From Circinella minor (lineage: Eukaryota > Mucoromycota > Mucoromycetes > Mucorales > Lichtheimiaceae): DNA of 64,000 nt. Shown in pieces: positions 13,668 through 26,598 of the stretch. Under the pieces are notes generated by a model that saw nothing but the letters and a program-made list of their open reading frames with translations, was not told the DNA's origin and searched no databases. The translations under genes and the position numbers were made by a program. The DNA lies in assembly GCA_016758965.1 (NCBI GenBank), contig JAEPRB010000024.1, positions 124,001 to 188,000 of the forward strand, given 5' to 3'. How positions within the stretch are numbered: the first letter of the stretch is position 1; every line of letters begins with the position of its first letter.

Positions 13668-15720
13668 ATGCCTAGTCGTTCATTTTCTGTTCCTCATACA
13701 ACTTCTTTAGCACTTGAAGGAGCTATTGATATACCAGCCCCTAGTTTACCTGTACCTTTAATGCTAGAAATACGTGACGCCTTACCAGCATTAGAAAAAG
13801 CATTAGCGCCAGAACTTTCTTCACAATGTCTTCCACTATGTATGCAGCTTCTATCCACTTGGATTCTTGTTTCTAGTAACGGTTCTCAATGTGAAAATCA
13901 TAGCCAACAAGAAAAGGCTTCCACTACAACAACAGAAACAACAACACGGTCCATGACACGTTCCAAATTGTCACGATGGTTTACACAATCGTTTGCTCGA
14001 AAGAAAGGTATCGCGCCTATGACTGATAAAGATATTTCCGAAAATGATGATTATTTCGACCTTGTGCATAAAATAGAAGATTATGAGGACTATGGTTATC
14101 ACTATGACGACGAAGACGACGACAATACAACTACACGTTCTTCTTCAAGTATTCATTCACCTGTTATCACTTCTGAAGAGGATGTCCAAATACAAACACA
14201 ACAACAAGTAACAGGTAACAATGACCAGTTTGACGATGAAGAAGAAAAAGAAGAAAAAAGTGACAATGACGATAGCAACAGTCAAATGTCGTCTGCTTTT
14301 GCCCATTCACAACTCAATGATGAAAAGGAACCCCATGGTTTACCACAGTCATTGACCAAACGTAGTATATCAAGTTTTTTAAATCGGCTGGGTATGTCTG
14401 TCCGTAAAGCCATTGTCGGTAAACAGCAAAATCAGAATGAAAAATTAGGATTACCGAGTCCAGTATTAGAAGAAGAAAATAAATCAATCTCAGGTCCAAA
14501 GATAAATAAAGATTGGGATGATGAACATATTTGGGCACCACGCGACACAATACCATCTCAACAACAACACCAATATCATCCTCTCCCAAGAATACAAGGC
14601 AATACACGCGAAAAAAAAATTAATGCCTCACTATCATCATTAACAGGAACAGCAATGACAACAACAGCAGCGACAACAGCAGCTGCAATCATTCCAACAG
14701 CTACTGTCAAAGCAAGTAAAACAGATATGGACGTTTGTCGTGAACAGTCAGTACCATTTATCAAGATGGGTTTAGGTCGCCATCATCCAGAAACAAAAAG
14801 AAATCATCATGTCGACGTAGAAGATGCCCAACAATACAGGCTGTCTTCTACTTCATTTGATTTACGTTGGCAAGAAAGATTTCATGAACAGCAACATGAC
14901 AAAATTGATATGACTTTAAGAAGGTAAGTTATTATTATTAGCAAAAAAAAAAGGGGTGGGGGAGAAAGAGCATGACCTCGTTATGTTTATATTTATATAT
15001 AATTTATACATTTTTAGTGTATCGGGTGCTTTATATGAGATTATCTCTCATAACCATGCATTTGGGTTATTTGATTATGATGAATCATTTATTGGTAGTC
15101 CATTATTACAACCAGATAGTTCAGAAGCAATGCAAGAATTATTTATGGCCCAACCTGTTACAACATGGCATGATATTTATGAACAAATGGCATATGTTTT
15201 TGATTGTGGAGAAGTAAGTGATTATAATGATTGGAATGTGATTATTTTTGAGCGTGTGTTTTTTTTGTAATACTTAATAATGATTTATTTTATTCTTAGC
15301 TAACGGCAGAACATGCAATTATTACTTATATCTACGTTTCTCGTATGCTTGAGGTATCAGAACAAAGCCTTTGTGATGTTAACTGGCGATTGATTCTTTT
15401 AGCTGGGATGCTTCTTGCTGTCAAAGTATGGGATGATTGTGCCGTTTATAATATGGATTTCGTTCAAATATTCCCCGAATTAGATATTAAAATCATGTAA
15501 GTTATAAAAATAAATTAGAAACTATAAACTATATAGACAACAACACTAATATTAATAATAATATACAACTTGTTTTACCTCTTTTTTTTATGGTAGTAAT
15601 ATGATCGAACGACGATTCATGATGGCCATGAATTGGGACGTATCATGTAAATGTTCTATCTTCGCTAAAACTTTCTTCGACCTTCGTGAATTTGCCACTA
15701 CAAGAACTCCACTACTATAA
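13668..15720 (+). CDS. Cyclin Y-like protein
   Basis: Four exons: 13668-14923, 15018-15213, 15300-15496 and 15597-15720. The cyclin fold lies in the last three, with the cyclin-Y/PCL signature LTAEHAIITYIYVSRMLEV followed by WRLILLAGMLLAVKVWDD, NMDFVQIFP, a MIERRFMMAMNWDV helix and YFDLRE-like FFDLREF. These are the blocks that distinguish cyclin Y, the activator of CDK14/CDK16/Pho85-type kinases. The first exon (about 419 residues) is long, acidic and low-complexity, with Asp/Glu and Thr tracts, and is not alignable to animal cyclin Y. It may carry localisation or phosphorylation sites. The C-terminus stops soon after the cyclin box. Family assignment is firm; the kinase partner is inferred. 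Confidence 0.88.
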
Positions 15721-16717
15721 TTTTTAAGTTACAAAATTGTAGAGTAATAATAACTTTTTATTTATTTATTTATTTTTTACGTACCTTTCTTCTTTTTGAT
15801 TACTCGTTCTTCATTCTTTTCTCTCTATCTATTCCTAGTTCCATAAAAAAATTATTATCATTATTATTAGTTTAATATATAAAAAATTTGTACATAATTT
15901 ACACAACAACCATAAAATATAATGGTATATTATATAAGATAAAATCAACAATTCACATACAAAAAAAAAGAAGCAAAAAGAAGATTTTCAATAGTTTTGT
16001 ACAACTTACTCCACATGTGTCTGTCGTTGGACAAATGACATGCATAAGGAAAATGATTTTGCTCAGTAAATGAGAGATCACACCAATTTATCATTTTACT
16101 ACAGTTGATCAATCAGGTTACTTTTTATTCACACATACTCATGAGTATTTGCCAAATGTTTCGGATTTTGTTATTGTTATCGAGAACGTCCTGTAACAAC
16201 TTATTTGATTAATAACAATGATAGTATTATTTATTTCTAAAAAAAAAAGAAATACGTATAATAAGAAGGAAAATTTACAGGTTTAAAAAGAGATAGATAT
16301 TTCCGGAAGTGCTTTAAATGAGTAAAAGACAAAGGAAAAATTATTATTGTTTTTGTATATATTGACAAGTATTTTGTTGCTAAGATATAAAGAAAAAGTT
16401 TGTTGTGAGAAAGAAAAAATGCTTGCTAATAAAAGGGGATTTGATTGTCGCTATATGCGGGAAAGCGTGGATGATTTGTATAAGAGGAGGAAAAGGATGA
16501 GGAAGAGCAAAAGAAAGAATGAGAATATATATAAAACTTCTCTCATTTTACTACTACAACAACAATATAGTATGAACGTGAATATATGTGTGAATGGTAG
16601 TTGATAAATAATAATAAAAAATATAATAAAAAAACAAATAAAAAAATGCACATAAACAAATTTACATTGTAAAGGAAAATACTAATGATAAATGAATAAA
16701 TTATACAATCTTTTCTT
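15721..16717. other. Intergenic between converging genes, no gene seen
   Basis: About 1 kb of AT-rich sequence holding the 3' UTRs of the cyclin gene and the converging secreted-protein gene. Short frames here are compositionally biased and have no family resemblance. Confidence 0.5.
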
Positions 16718-17667
16718 TTAAGGCCATCGTAAAATCTCTGGTATGACCATTTCATCCCACCCATCACAAATATCGCTGTCTTCTGGTCTTGCACAAATAT
16801 CTTGGACAGTTGTATGTGACCAAACATCGAGTGAATGAATTGTGTTACTGATAATATTATTCACATAGGCCATAATATCAGCATCTGTTAATAGGGAGCC
16901 AGCTCCATAACGTATAATTGTCGAATGAATGCTTTGTTTCATATTTGGTGCTAAACTTTGGAATAATAAACCACTACCAAATTGTGTTTGTTCCATTAAA
17001 TAGCCCCGTAAATAAACGACTATTCGAGTCTTGATCTATTTTATCATATGAAATATATGTTATTAATTAATGATATTCTTCTTTTACAAATTAGTGCAAT
17101 GGTTCTTTTTTTGTGTTTTGTGTACTTACCATGTCCAAAAAATGACATATGGATGGTGGATTACCACAAATATAGTCCATCTTTTCACCTATTTAATTTA
17201 TAACAACAGTATTTAATACTTATGTCAAAACAGTAAATGAAAAAAAAAGTTTACATACATTCTTCTCGAGTCCAGTCTTCACCTTCATTGGGTTTTTTTC
17301 TATCAAGTCGCTTTGGACTATTACAATCGCCTTTAAATGGTTGATCACCCGAGAAAAGTGTCTGATAGATTCCTTCTTCAAGCATAGCACCTGTTGCTTG
17401 CATAGTAAAATCATCTAAACCATCTTCTATCGTGTTTCGAATACCATCCTGCAGTTCCTTTTCAGGAACAGTATTTGATAATTTATCAGGTATGGTGATA
17501 TGATAAACATTGGTATTTAAAGATTCATGCAATTCGTTGACGGCTAAATGAATGACTGGAATATATCGATCTGCTAACGTTTGTGAAATTGCGTGCCTGC
17601 ACAGGGGTTCACATGCAGATGTTAAAGACGCTACTAATGGTAATAACAGAATGAGTTTTCTGAACAT
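16718..17667 (-). CDS. Secreted Cys-containing protein, unknown family
   Basis: Three exons on the minus strand (17667-17259, 17188-17130 and 17035-16718) join in frame. The N-terminus is a clear signal peptide: MFRKLILLLPLVASLTSA followed by a Cys. The mature protein has paired cysteines (CEPLC near the start, later GDC, EEC, YIC, ICHF, ICA, ICDGW) and is otherwise helical and acidic, so an extracellular or lumenal disulfide-bonded protein of about 260 residues is likely. The conserved-looking end is DSDICDGWDEMVIPEILRWP. I do not recognise a domain, enzyme motif or GPI signal. It resembles uncharacterised secreted proteins seen in fungi. Confidence 0.8.
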
Positions 17668-18600
17668 CTTTTTTAAATGTGTATGTTGCTTTATCGTGTT
17701 GAATGTATATGTATATTTATGTATATGGGTACGTTATACTGATGCTTTTATAGTAGAAGTGTGTAAGTGAGTGTGAGTGAGTGTATTTGAGAATAAAATG
17801 AAAGAAAGGAAGAAGGAGGAAGAGAAAGAGAGAATTGTCTTCAAAAGAAAAATAAATCGTTAAAGGATTTTCCCTTTTTCGTGGAATTTACTCCTTTTAT
17901 GGACATACAATTTATTAGCAAAAGTGTGTCGCCAACACGTTGTGTTCAACCATATGAAGATCATTTAACAAAAAGCCCTTTTATATATTATATCAGTCTA
18001 CCTTATTACATATAATTTTTCTTTTCATTTATATTAAAAACATTATCAATTCACACACATATACATAATCTATCTATTCTAAATAGTATTATTTTTATAT
18101 TAAACTAAGAAAAAAAATATTTACAAGACGATAAAACTAAAAGGTTTCGAAATTTAAAGGCCATCCTTTTTTTTTTCTTTTTGAGTTTTCAGGACAGCAA
18201 CTAATCAAAAAGAGGGAAAGGGAAATGGGAAATTCGGTTCATAGGGAAAAAGTAAAAGAAATAAATGAAACAAATATAAAATAGTTCGGTAGCAACATAA
18301 TAGCGGGGTCAATACTATCTATTTTTAAGTGTTGTACAACACCAATTTTAGCCCTATTTTTTTTTACTGTTTGGCACACTCGTTTCTTCATCCAATTAAC
18401 TCGTGTCAGTGTACCACATTGAGTCCCTGTAACCTCTTGGTGCTGTACCAAGAAAAGGTTTGAAAAATGATAATATATAAATATATATATCCCGTTTGTG
18501 TAATTGTGGTTTGTGTTGTGGCTGTCGTGGTCCTGGTTTTTTTTCCTCCCCCGCCACCTCGCTCTTCAATCAATATATTAATATCAACGCCCGCTTGTCA
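17668..18600. other. Intergenic, no supported gene
   Basis: Promoter side of the secreted-protein gene: GT/GA-rich around 17760-17835, then AT-rich. A 70-codon minus-strand frame at 18239-18451 has a somewhat protein-like beginning but ends in a hydrophobic low-complexity tail. It could be a remnant but is not supported as a gene. Confidence 0.4.
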
Positions 18601-19609
18601 TCATCGTGGCTGACTGCCATAGTTGCCATTATCATTCATCATAGATATCCGTTCATGTCTTTTAATATGAAGATTTTGGTCAAGATATTTTTTCATATCT
18701 AAGCAGCATACGCATATGAATATATAAATTATAGGCAAAAAAAAAGTTAGTAAACTATAGAAAGTAAAATTTAATGGGCAAAATAATTTATGACCTTCTC
18801 TCATCAAGAGCCAGTTATAATCTAAAAAAAATCTTACCACTGTATCCCATATCCGAAGAAAAAATTAAAATACCACGCCCTTGTTTGGATGATGATAAAC
18901 TTTGAGCATCCTTTTGACTGGATACAACAAGTGCGGGCATTATTCCCCACCAACGCTCGGGTTCCAATTTTGACATATAACCACACCATTGCTTAACAAC
19001 CTTATTCTTGTCAATATCAGGCCCAAATGTCAATAACTTGTTACCTAGGATATGTCCTGGTGACCATGATATTTTTGTTGTTGTCTCTCCTGTTGTCATC
19101 GTTGCCATGGTGGTAGATTGTTTATGTAATGCTCGTGCAAATTCTTCTCTTAAACTAAGCACTCCCTTTCTTCTATTATGATGTGATGTCATTTCTTGCT
19201 CCTTTTTTGTTATCATATCTTGTACAGCTTGTAAATCGGAAGGTACCACATCTATATCCAATTGTTTGCATAAACGAAGAAACGACGCCACAGTTTGCCA
19301 CTCATTTGAAGAATGTTCAAAAATACTAACTATACGAGTCTTGCGAGCTTTTTTCCTGTAAAACTCCAATTGTTGTTGTTGCTTCTGCTCTTGCTGTTCA
19401 TTCTTTTTTCTTAATGTAGTATTCGACTCGTTTGTTTTTAAAAGAGGATTCAAAATGCCATATAGTTGTTGTAAGGATGTAGCATTACGCTTTCCTTTGA
19501 TTGGATCCCCATGGAAAAAATCAGGGTGAGTTTGAAGAACCAATTTTTTTAAGTAAGGTTTAATAAGTGAACCAGCTTTCTTTGCGGCTCGTCCACCATT
19601 AACTGTCAT
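18601..19609 (-). CDS. TCAIM/DUF4460-like mitochondrial protein
   Basis: The first exon (19609 to about 18836) encodes a protein beginning MTVNGGRAAKKAGSLIKPYL. Its segment LVLQTHPDFFHGDP followed by NATSLQQLYGILNPLL matches the DnaJ-like DUF4460 domain of T-cell activation inhibitor, mitochondrial (TCAIM). A Gln/Lys-rich helix and a DUF4461-like region follow, with a WWGIMPALVVSSQ block. At 18835 a GTAAGA donor can join to an acceptor near 18694, giving the tail DMKKYLDQNLHIKRHER and a stop at 18601. If unspliced, the protein would end at 18815. The role in fungi is unknown; animal TCAIM is a mitochondrial matrix protein. The basic N-terminus suits mitochondrial import. Confidence 0.7.
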
Positions 19610-19803
19610 TTTTTTCTATGTGTGTATAATGAACAGTAAAAAAAGGGTATGCGTGTGGTTAAACCAACAAAAAGACATGAAAGTTTATCGCGGTCTCTGA
19701 AACCCAAAAAAAAAAAAAAATTGAAACTTTACCGCCACCAAAAATTTGACAGTACGTTCCTTTTTGGAGATCACCAAGTAACTGAACAAAAAAAAAACAC
19801 TTA

Positions 19804-21085
19804 ATGAGTGAGAACACGATCACTTACCAGGCCAATTTGAAACAAGCCCTGCTGGCAGGTGCCATGGCCGGAACTGCAGTTGATACTGCGTTATTTCCAC
19901 TCGGTAAACTAAATTTTCTTTAATACTGAAATGAATCTACTGACCGTTTATTTCTGTTTTCTTTGCTCATGCGCCTGACACATATTCATACCCATATACA
20001 ACATAGATACTATTAAAACACGGTTACAATCACAAGCTGGTTTTATTGCTTCTGGTGGTTTTCGTGGTGTTTATTCGGGATTACTTTCAGCAGTCATTGG
20101 AAGCGCACCTAATGGTAATAATAACCTAAAGGACAGGGATACTACAGCGAAAGATATATATAGACAAGGTCTTAGCATAAGCCAGGGTGGAAAATAATTA
20201 ATTTTTCTTGTTTTATATTATCAATTTTATTTTAGCTTCGCTGTTTTTTGTCACATATGAAGCTACAAAACGATTACTTGGAGCAAGTGTAGATCATCCC
20301 AATGCCCACTTTATTCATATGGCAGCTGCATCTTTTGGTGAAATAGTAAGTTTCTGATTAAACATGGATTGGATGAAAAAAAAGGGTATATATGAGAGTA
20401 GTTTCAAATTAAAGATTTTATACCTAAACTCCTTTTTATCCTATCCTATTATAGTCTGCCTGTACTGTACGTGTACCAACTGAAGTAATTAAACAACGAA
20501 TGCAAACCAAACAATTTAAAACGACATCTGGAGCTGTCAAGCATGTGTTAAAAACAGAAGGGATTCTTGGATTTTATCGTGGATTCTTATCAACCGTTGC
20601 ACGCGAAATTCCATTCACTTGTATTCAATTCCCACTTTATGAATATTTTAAACGCTCCTATGCCGAACATAAAGGTAGACGGATAGAGCCATACGAAGCT
20701 GCATTGTGGGGTTCGTTGGCCGGTGGTATCGCAGCTGCCGTAACTACTCCTCTTGATGTATGCAAAACTCGAATCATGCTTTTGAATAAGGTAAATAAGA
20801 AAAACACCTTTCTTTTTTTTATACTTTTATTATCATAGCAATGATTATTCATCATATATTATAATTTTACTACAATGATTATTATAGAGCCAATTGCAAT
20901 CAGTAAATGTTGGTGTATTGTCTACTATGAAACGAATTGTTGCCGAAGAAGGGCCTCGAGTACTCTTATCTGGTATTGGACCTAGAGTGATGTGGATTTC
21001 TATTGGTGGCAGTATTTTCCTTGGCATGTATGAAAAAGCTGTAAAGAGTCTTTGTGAATTACAAGTGTTAGAGGATCGAAGATAG
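19804..21085 (+). CDS. Mitochondrial S-adenosylmethionine carrier (SLC25A26/Pet8 type)
   Basis: Five exons (19804-19913, 20007-20114, 20236-20345, 20455-20790, 20888-21085) encode about 287 residues with three mitochondrial carrier repeats. Signature motifs are [10 protein letters not shown] in repeat 1, [10 protein letters not shown] in repeat 2 and [10 protein letters not shown] in repeat 3. Subfamily features match the SAM carrier: the N-terminal [20 protein letters not shown], the [10 protein letters not shown] block, the short length, and the block [14 protein letters not shown]. The protein imports SAM into the matrix in exchange for S-adenosylhomocysteine, supplying mitochondrial methyltransferases and lipoate/biotin synthesis. 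It shares a 194 bp divergent promoter with the TCAIM-like gene. Confidence 0.92.
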
Positions 21086-21398
21086 AATATAAGAAAAATT
21101 ACAAAAACAATTTAAAAATAATAATAATCACCCATAATCATCATTATCATCATCGACATAATATAATACAAAATAATCAATTATATATTATTAATGCTTT
21201 ACTTTTTTTTCATGTGTGAAAGGACATTTTTAGTATGAATATACATAATATGAGTGAGTGAAAGAGAGAGTGTGTGAGTGAGAGAGAATAAGTGGGTTGA
21301 GTGAATTTGTTGAATATGTGTAGCTGTGTGGAAGTAAAAATAAAATAATTGTATGAATTGATGTATGAATAAGTAAAAATGGTTTCTATATGAATATA
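21086..21398. other. Intergenic between converging genes
   Basis: 3' flanks of the SAM carrier and UTP12 genes. It has a GA/GT-rich stretch at about 21250-21300. No gene seen. Confidence 0.6.
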
Positions 21399-24300
21399 TT
21401 ACACATGAATAAATGCACGTTTCTTTTTATCATTTGTAGTGCTTGGAGGTTCATCGAAAAAGTCGGCTGTATTACGTGCTTCCCAATCCCGACGTAAATA
21501 AGTCAATGCTGCTCGATTGTAGCCCATGATATCCTTTTGCTTTTGAAGATTGGTTCGTAATTCATGTCGGATAGAATCAAGCATAGGACGCATCATACGG
21601 TTCGCAACAATTTGATTATGATGTATTTTAATCAGTGCAAATAAAACTCGAGAAATTAAAATGATATTCCAATTCTATATTAAGATAGAATCAATAAGCA
21701 TAAGTTAGTATAACATAACCATGATACAGGTACAGAATATATTATCATATCTTAAAATAAACTAAATATCATTATCTACCTTCTTGGCCCAGCCTTCAAT
21801 ATAAGAAAGTAATGAAATAACTTTAGCAAACGGTAACACTAATAACGCTTCCTCCAAATCGTTTGCCTTAATCTTTTGCACAGTGTTGAGAACATATTTT
21901 TCAGGCGACAAATCTCCCATAGCCAACAAGATAGGATTACGTTGTGGTTGTTCAGCAGGTAATCCTTTAGCTTTGGCTGACTCATAAGCTTCCCACCCTT
22001 GCTTTTCTTCATCTGCAATTTCTAAGGCTTCTATTATTCGTTCACCAGCCTTCAACGTTTCCATTGTTTGTTTTCCAGCAGAGTCCAATTCAGTATCATT
22101 CACATCCACCTTTTCCATCTGGCTAACCAGAGTAGATTCGTACATTTCTTCTAATTCCTTTTCTCGTTCTTCTTCCAAGAATAGCTAAAATGTATGTCAA
22201 CAAAATTAATTTCTTTATTCCTATCGCTTTACCTGTATGTATATATATAACTACTGAATTATGTCTATTTTTTTATTACCTGTTCATCCGTTCGCTCCCA
22301 TATACGAATGGATCGATCATGTGAACCAGTAACTACGATACCACCTTGTCTTGATACTGCTAATGCCCAAATTTCACCATGATGGCCTTGAAGTTTCATA
22401 ATATTTTCAAACTATAAAAAAGTAGCATAACATAGATTACATCCATTAATATTCTATTTTTTTTTCTTTCTTGGTCAAATTTTCAAAGAATACATAAAAA
22501 AATTACCTTATCACCATCCCAATATTTGACCAATTTATCCTTACTAACAGTAAAGAAATAATGGGTGCCCCATACAAACTGAATACCAGTAATGTTTTCT
22601 TGATGAGCAAATATAGACTTATGACAATCACCGAAATCAAGACCCCAAATCTTGACATTTTTATCAGCAGATGCGGTTGCAATCAATGTATTATCTGATG
22701 AAATATCCATGGATAAAACCGGAAGTTTGTGACCATAAAGAGATAAAAAGAATTTGAGTGTATCATGATAAAATACTTTGACAGTACTATCCAAAAGAGA
22801 AACAGCCAAAATGTTTTGATCAGGGCTATATCGAACACATAATACTTCATCAGAAAGTTTCAAGGTACGCATATGCACAAATGTTGGAGAACTTGTTGGC
22901 TATCAAAATAAATACATTAATACATATATCATATAATAGAGTTAGCATTTATATAGAAAGACTTAAATAATCCTTTTGCTGATTTACCTTTTCCTCGTTG
23001 ATTTTAAAATCCCAAAATTTAGCTTCCTTATCAGCACCACCAGTAACAAAACCTCGTTTATCGGGACGCATATGTAACGAATAGATTGAACCAGCATGAG
23101 CAGCCACAGAATAAACCATGGAAGAGGATGCAATGTCGAATAATTCAAGATCACCAGATTTCGTACCAATCAAAACCTAAAAAATATAAGTATTAGCAAA
23201 ATAACACCATTAAATAAGTTTTTATAATAAAAAACAGTACGTATAAAGCTTACATGACGATCACCAGGAAGGAAAGAACAACATAAGGCATATCCACAAT
23301 CCATTGAACGAATACATGATCGAGTCTTGACATTCCAAATTTTTAAGCTGTCTAATATTAATTATGGTTTTTTTTTTGATTTAGCATAACTTTTTCTTTA
23401 ATGATTCAATCCTATAAATAAAAACTTACTATGTGAAGCCGAAGCAAGTAAATCATCATTTGCACTAAGTGCTACTGCACGGATATCTGATCGATGACCT
23501 TGTAAGTCAATACTTGATGTTCGACTTGGATCTTCTTGAAGATCTGATTTCTTTTCAGCAGGTAATGGTGCATTATATACTTCAATAACATTATCATTCA
23601 AGGAAACGGCCAACTAATAATAATAATAAAAACATTATGATTAATAACTTTTTGTTCTTCCACCCATCCACAATATATATATATAATATCCATGCTATTA
23701 TTTTACCTGAATATGACCAGCTTTTTGTACATCTTTTACAGGTGCAAAATCAAAACTACGAATCTTTGTTTGAGCACGAACAATAGTGTAACTATGGAAT
23801 TCATCCTCAGGCTGAATTTCATCACTAATCTCATCCACTTGTTTTCCCTTTTCCTTTGCACGCTTTTTTCGTCGTTGAATCTTTTTACGGATTTGTTCGT
23901 GGTCCCGAACTTGATATAATTCAACAGCCTTGTCTGCAGCTTGTACACCAACAAAGTTACCACTTGGATGAAATCGGATAGTAACAATACGATCACGCGA
24001 GTTACGAGGAATATTACCATAAACCGTAATTGCCTTTTTCAAAGATTCGGCTTCATCTGCTTCTTGTGGGGGTTGATCATCAATCTCCATATCATCAATC
24101 GATTTTTCAAGAATGCTCCAGTTAATTTTCCAGGCCTTTAGCATAGGTTCAGCACCACCAGAAATAATAACGGATTGTTGTGGATCGATATCAAATGACC
24201 AAACTTCAGTGCGATGGCCTACAACTGTTTCACGACAAAATTGACTCGACAAATCCCATAATTTCAAAAGGGTATCCTTGGATGCCGATAACAAATAACC

Positions 24301-24978
24301 TTCATCACTATTAGGTCGCTCTGGATTTTTTAAGAAGGATAAACAAGTGACTTGTTCTTTATGTCCTTTAAGACGATATAAACCTGTTTCCGCAACTATA
24401 TCCCAAACAATAATATCTGTATCTCGAGATCCAGAAGCAAGTCGTGTACCGTCGTCATTAAATGCAAGTGTTGTTACTGTACCACGATGACCACTTAATG
24501 TCACTGTTGCTGTTACTGTATCCAATTTCCATAATCGAACCATACCGTCTTCATATCTATTAATTTATAAAAAAAAAATTAGTTGGTTTTGCTACTTTTT
24601 TTTTTCGTTTGACAGCTAAGTTTCATTCAAACATACCCAACAGCATAATCACGATTATTTGGACTTTTTGCGATACTTGTTACTTGAGCATTGTTACCTG
24701 ATTCTTTCCATTTACCAACCTAAAAAGCAATTATTACATATTTATTTATATTATAAATTTAATAAATCGATCAAGAATCTTTTTTGTTTTTTGTGGAAAA
24801 AAAAAACTAAGAAAAATGATCTAACCTGAGTTCCCTTTTTGAGATCCCATAATAAGACGTCTTCTAAAGCAGGAGTAATAGCCAATTTCCCGGTATGATC
24901 ATAAGTTATATTCGATTGAGTCGAGGCAATGACACCAAAATTAGCGAGTGGCTCGTAACGAAGATACGCCTTGACCAT
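21399..24978 (-). CDS. UTP12: Utp12/Dip2 U3 snoRNP WD40 protein (WDR3)
   Basis: Minus-strand gene with about ten exons, from the ATG at 24978-24976 to the TAA at 21401-21399. It starts [19 protein letters not shown], the usual Utp12/Dip2/WDR3 N-terminus, and contains two arrays of WD40 repeats (for example [60 protein letters not shown]). A basic linker with RRKKRAKEK separates the arrays. The C-terminus has the helical Utp12 domain ([20 protein letters not shown]) and a final acidic/basic tail. Utp12 is part of the UTP-B subcomplex of the small-subunit processome, acting in nucleolar 18S pre-rRNA processing. All canonical parts are present and uninterrupted. Confidence 0.95.
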
Positions 24979-25248
24979 GACTTTAATTCTTACAAAAAAA
25001 AAAAAAAAAAGAGGTCAACTTTTTTTTTGGTCTATGCAGTTTTTTTTTTTTTTCTTGGACCGACAACTTTTTTTTCAAAAATTGGAAAATGGCTTTGAGA
25101 AGTCACATGTATTTTTAAAGTGGGGCAAAATGGGGGCCTGCTGTCATTGAAACTGATATCAGCAGCAATAGATGAGGTCCGTTCGCTCCATCATTTTCTT
25201 CCTTCTTCTTTTCACCCCACTTCTTTTTTTCTTGAACGTTTAAGAATC

Positions 25249-26419
25249 ATGTTTACCGAGTACATTGACTTTTCTCAACCAACTTTTTACTATATTATTG
25301 CCCACATTTTTTTCAACCCTTTGTTTTGGAATACAGTTGCTCGTGCTGGTATGTGTGTTTGTTTAAAACCGAGGATTTTCGCTCTTTATTTTCCCTTCTT
25401 CCCAACATAAAAATGAGATAAGACTGACTGTGTTTTCCTGCTTTTTTTTCGCGTTTTTTTTGTTTTTGTATAGAGTATCGCTCTCATATTCTTACAAAGT
25501 TAGCTGGTGGTAACGCATATTATGGTTGTTATGCTCTCGCTGTAACCATTTTCTCCATTGGTATTACTCGTGATGCTTTGTAAGTAGATCATTTCTTGAG
25601 GGGAAAGAAATATGAAGAAAAAGTTGTATTATCAACACAAAAGAAAGGATGGGGTGTAACTGGAAGGACTAAAATGAGCTCATGGACGCGTCATATTAAT
25701 TAAAACATAATTAGGTATGCATTGGCACTTGGTAATCAACCCACTTTTGCTCCTCTCGAAACTCCTTTGGTTCAAGGTATCGCCGTTGTGTTGTATGCTG
25801 TTGGTGCTACTTTGGTTCTCACTTCTATGTATGCTCTTGGTGTTACTGGCACTTATCTCGGTAAGTTTTTCGAATTAGAACGAATTTTCTGTTTGTTGTT
25901 ATTGGGAAAAGGCAGGTTTGTGTCTTGGTGTACCTGGCAAAAAATAAATAAAAAAAAAGCTTAAATATTTAATTCCCTTTCCGATATTTATTAGGTGATT
26001 ACTTTGGTATTTTGATGGACGCCCGTGTTACCGGTTTCCCCTTCAATGTATGTGAAAACCCAATGTATGTCGGCTCTACCTTGAACTTCTTGGCAACTGC
26101 ACTTTGGTAATGTTCTTATTTTTACTTTATAGCATACTGCATGTTTTGTTTTGTTTAAAAGTATATATATTTAATATATTAACCCATCATTACCTATAAT
26201 TAGGCATGCAAGCCCTGCTGGTCTCTTGTTGACCGTGATTGTCTATGTTGTTTACTTGGTTGCTCTTGAATTCGAAGGGTAAGTTTTAATGTTATTATTT
26301 TTGTAAAGTGGATAGTAGCAAAGGGAAGAAAATTAACAACATATTATTTTATCTTTATATGATATTATAGACCATTCACTACAATGATCTATGCAAAGAA
26401 GAATGAAAAGAAGGAATAA
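25249..26419 (+). CDS. Phosphatidyl-N-methylethanolamine N-methyltransferase (Opi3/PEMT)
   Basis: Six exons (25249-25348, 25474-25579, 25715-25860, 25995-26106, 26214-26278, 26371-26419) encode about 192 residues. The small polytopic membrane protein has four hydrophobic segments. It has the SAM-binding and active-site signature of PEMT enzymes: [20 protein letters not shown] followed by [20 protein letters not shown] and, near the C-terminus, a [20 protein letters not shown] motif. It performs the last two methylations of phosphatidylethanolamine to phosphatidylcholine in the ER. The C-terminus KKNEKKE is compatible with a di-lysine-type ER retention signal. Start choice: the first ATG of the frame gives [15 protein letters not shown]. 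Confidence 0.93.
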
Positions 26420-26565
26420 GCAAATTGTCTTTGCCCATTTACTCTTTATTATTACCTCTTTTGCATCCAATCAAAAAAAAAAAAAAACTAATGTTTTTGG
26501 ATGTATATTAAGAGTCTACTTGTTATATATATTATAGTACAAAATAATTTGCTTTTTATTATTAT

Positions 26566-26583
26566 TATTATTATTATTATTGT
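26566..26583. repeat. (ATT)n microsatellite
   Basis: Short uninterrupted ATT run in the gap between the converging methyltransferase and TAF8 genes. Confidence 0.85.
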
Positions 26584-26598
26584 AATTATTGATTAATG

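Noticed and set aside
18239..18451. Minus-strand 70-codon frame with Cys residues
   Set aside because: The tail is low-complexity hydrophobic, there is no family resemblance and no splice partner.
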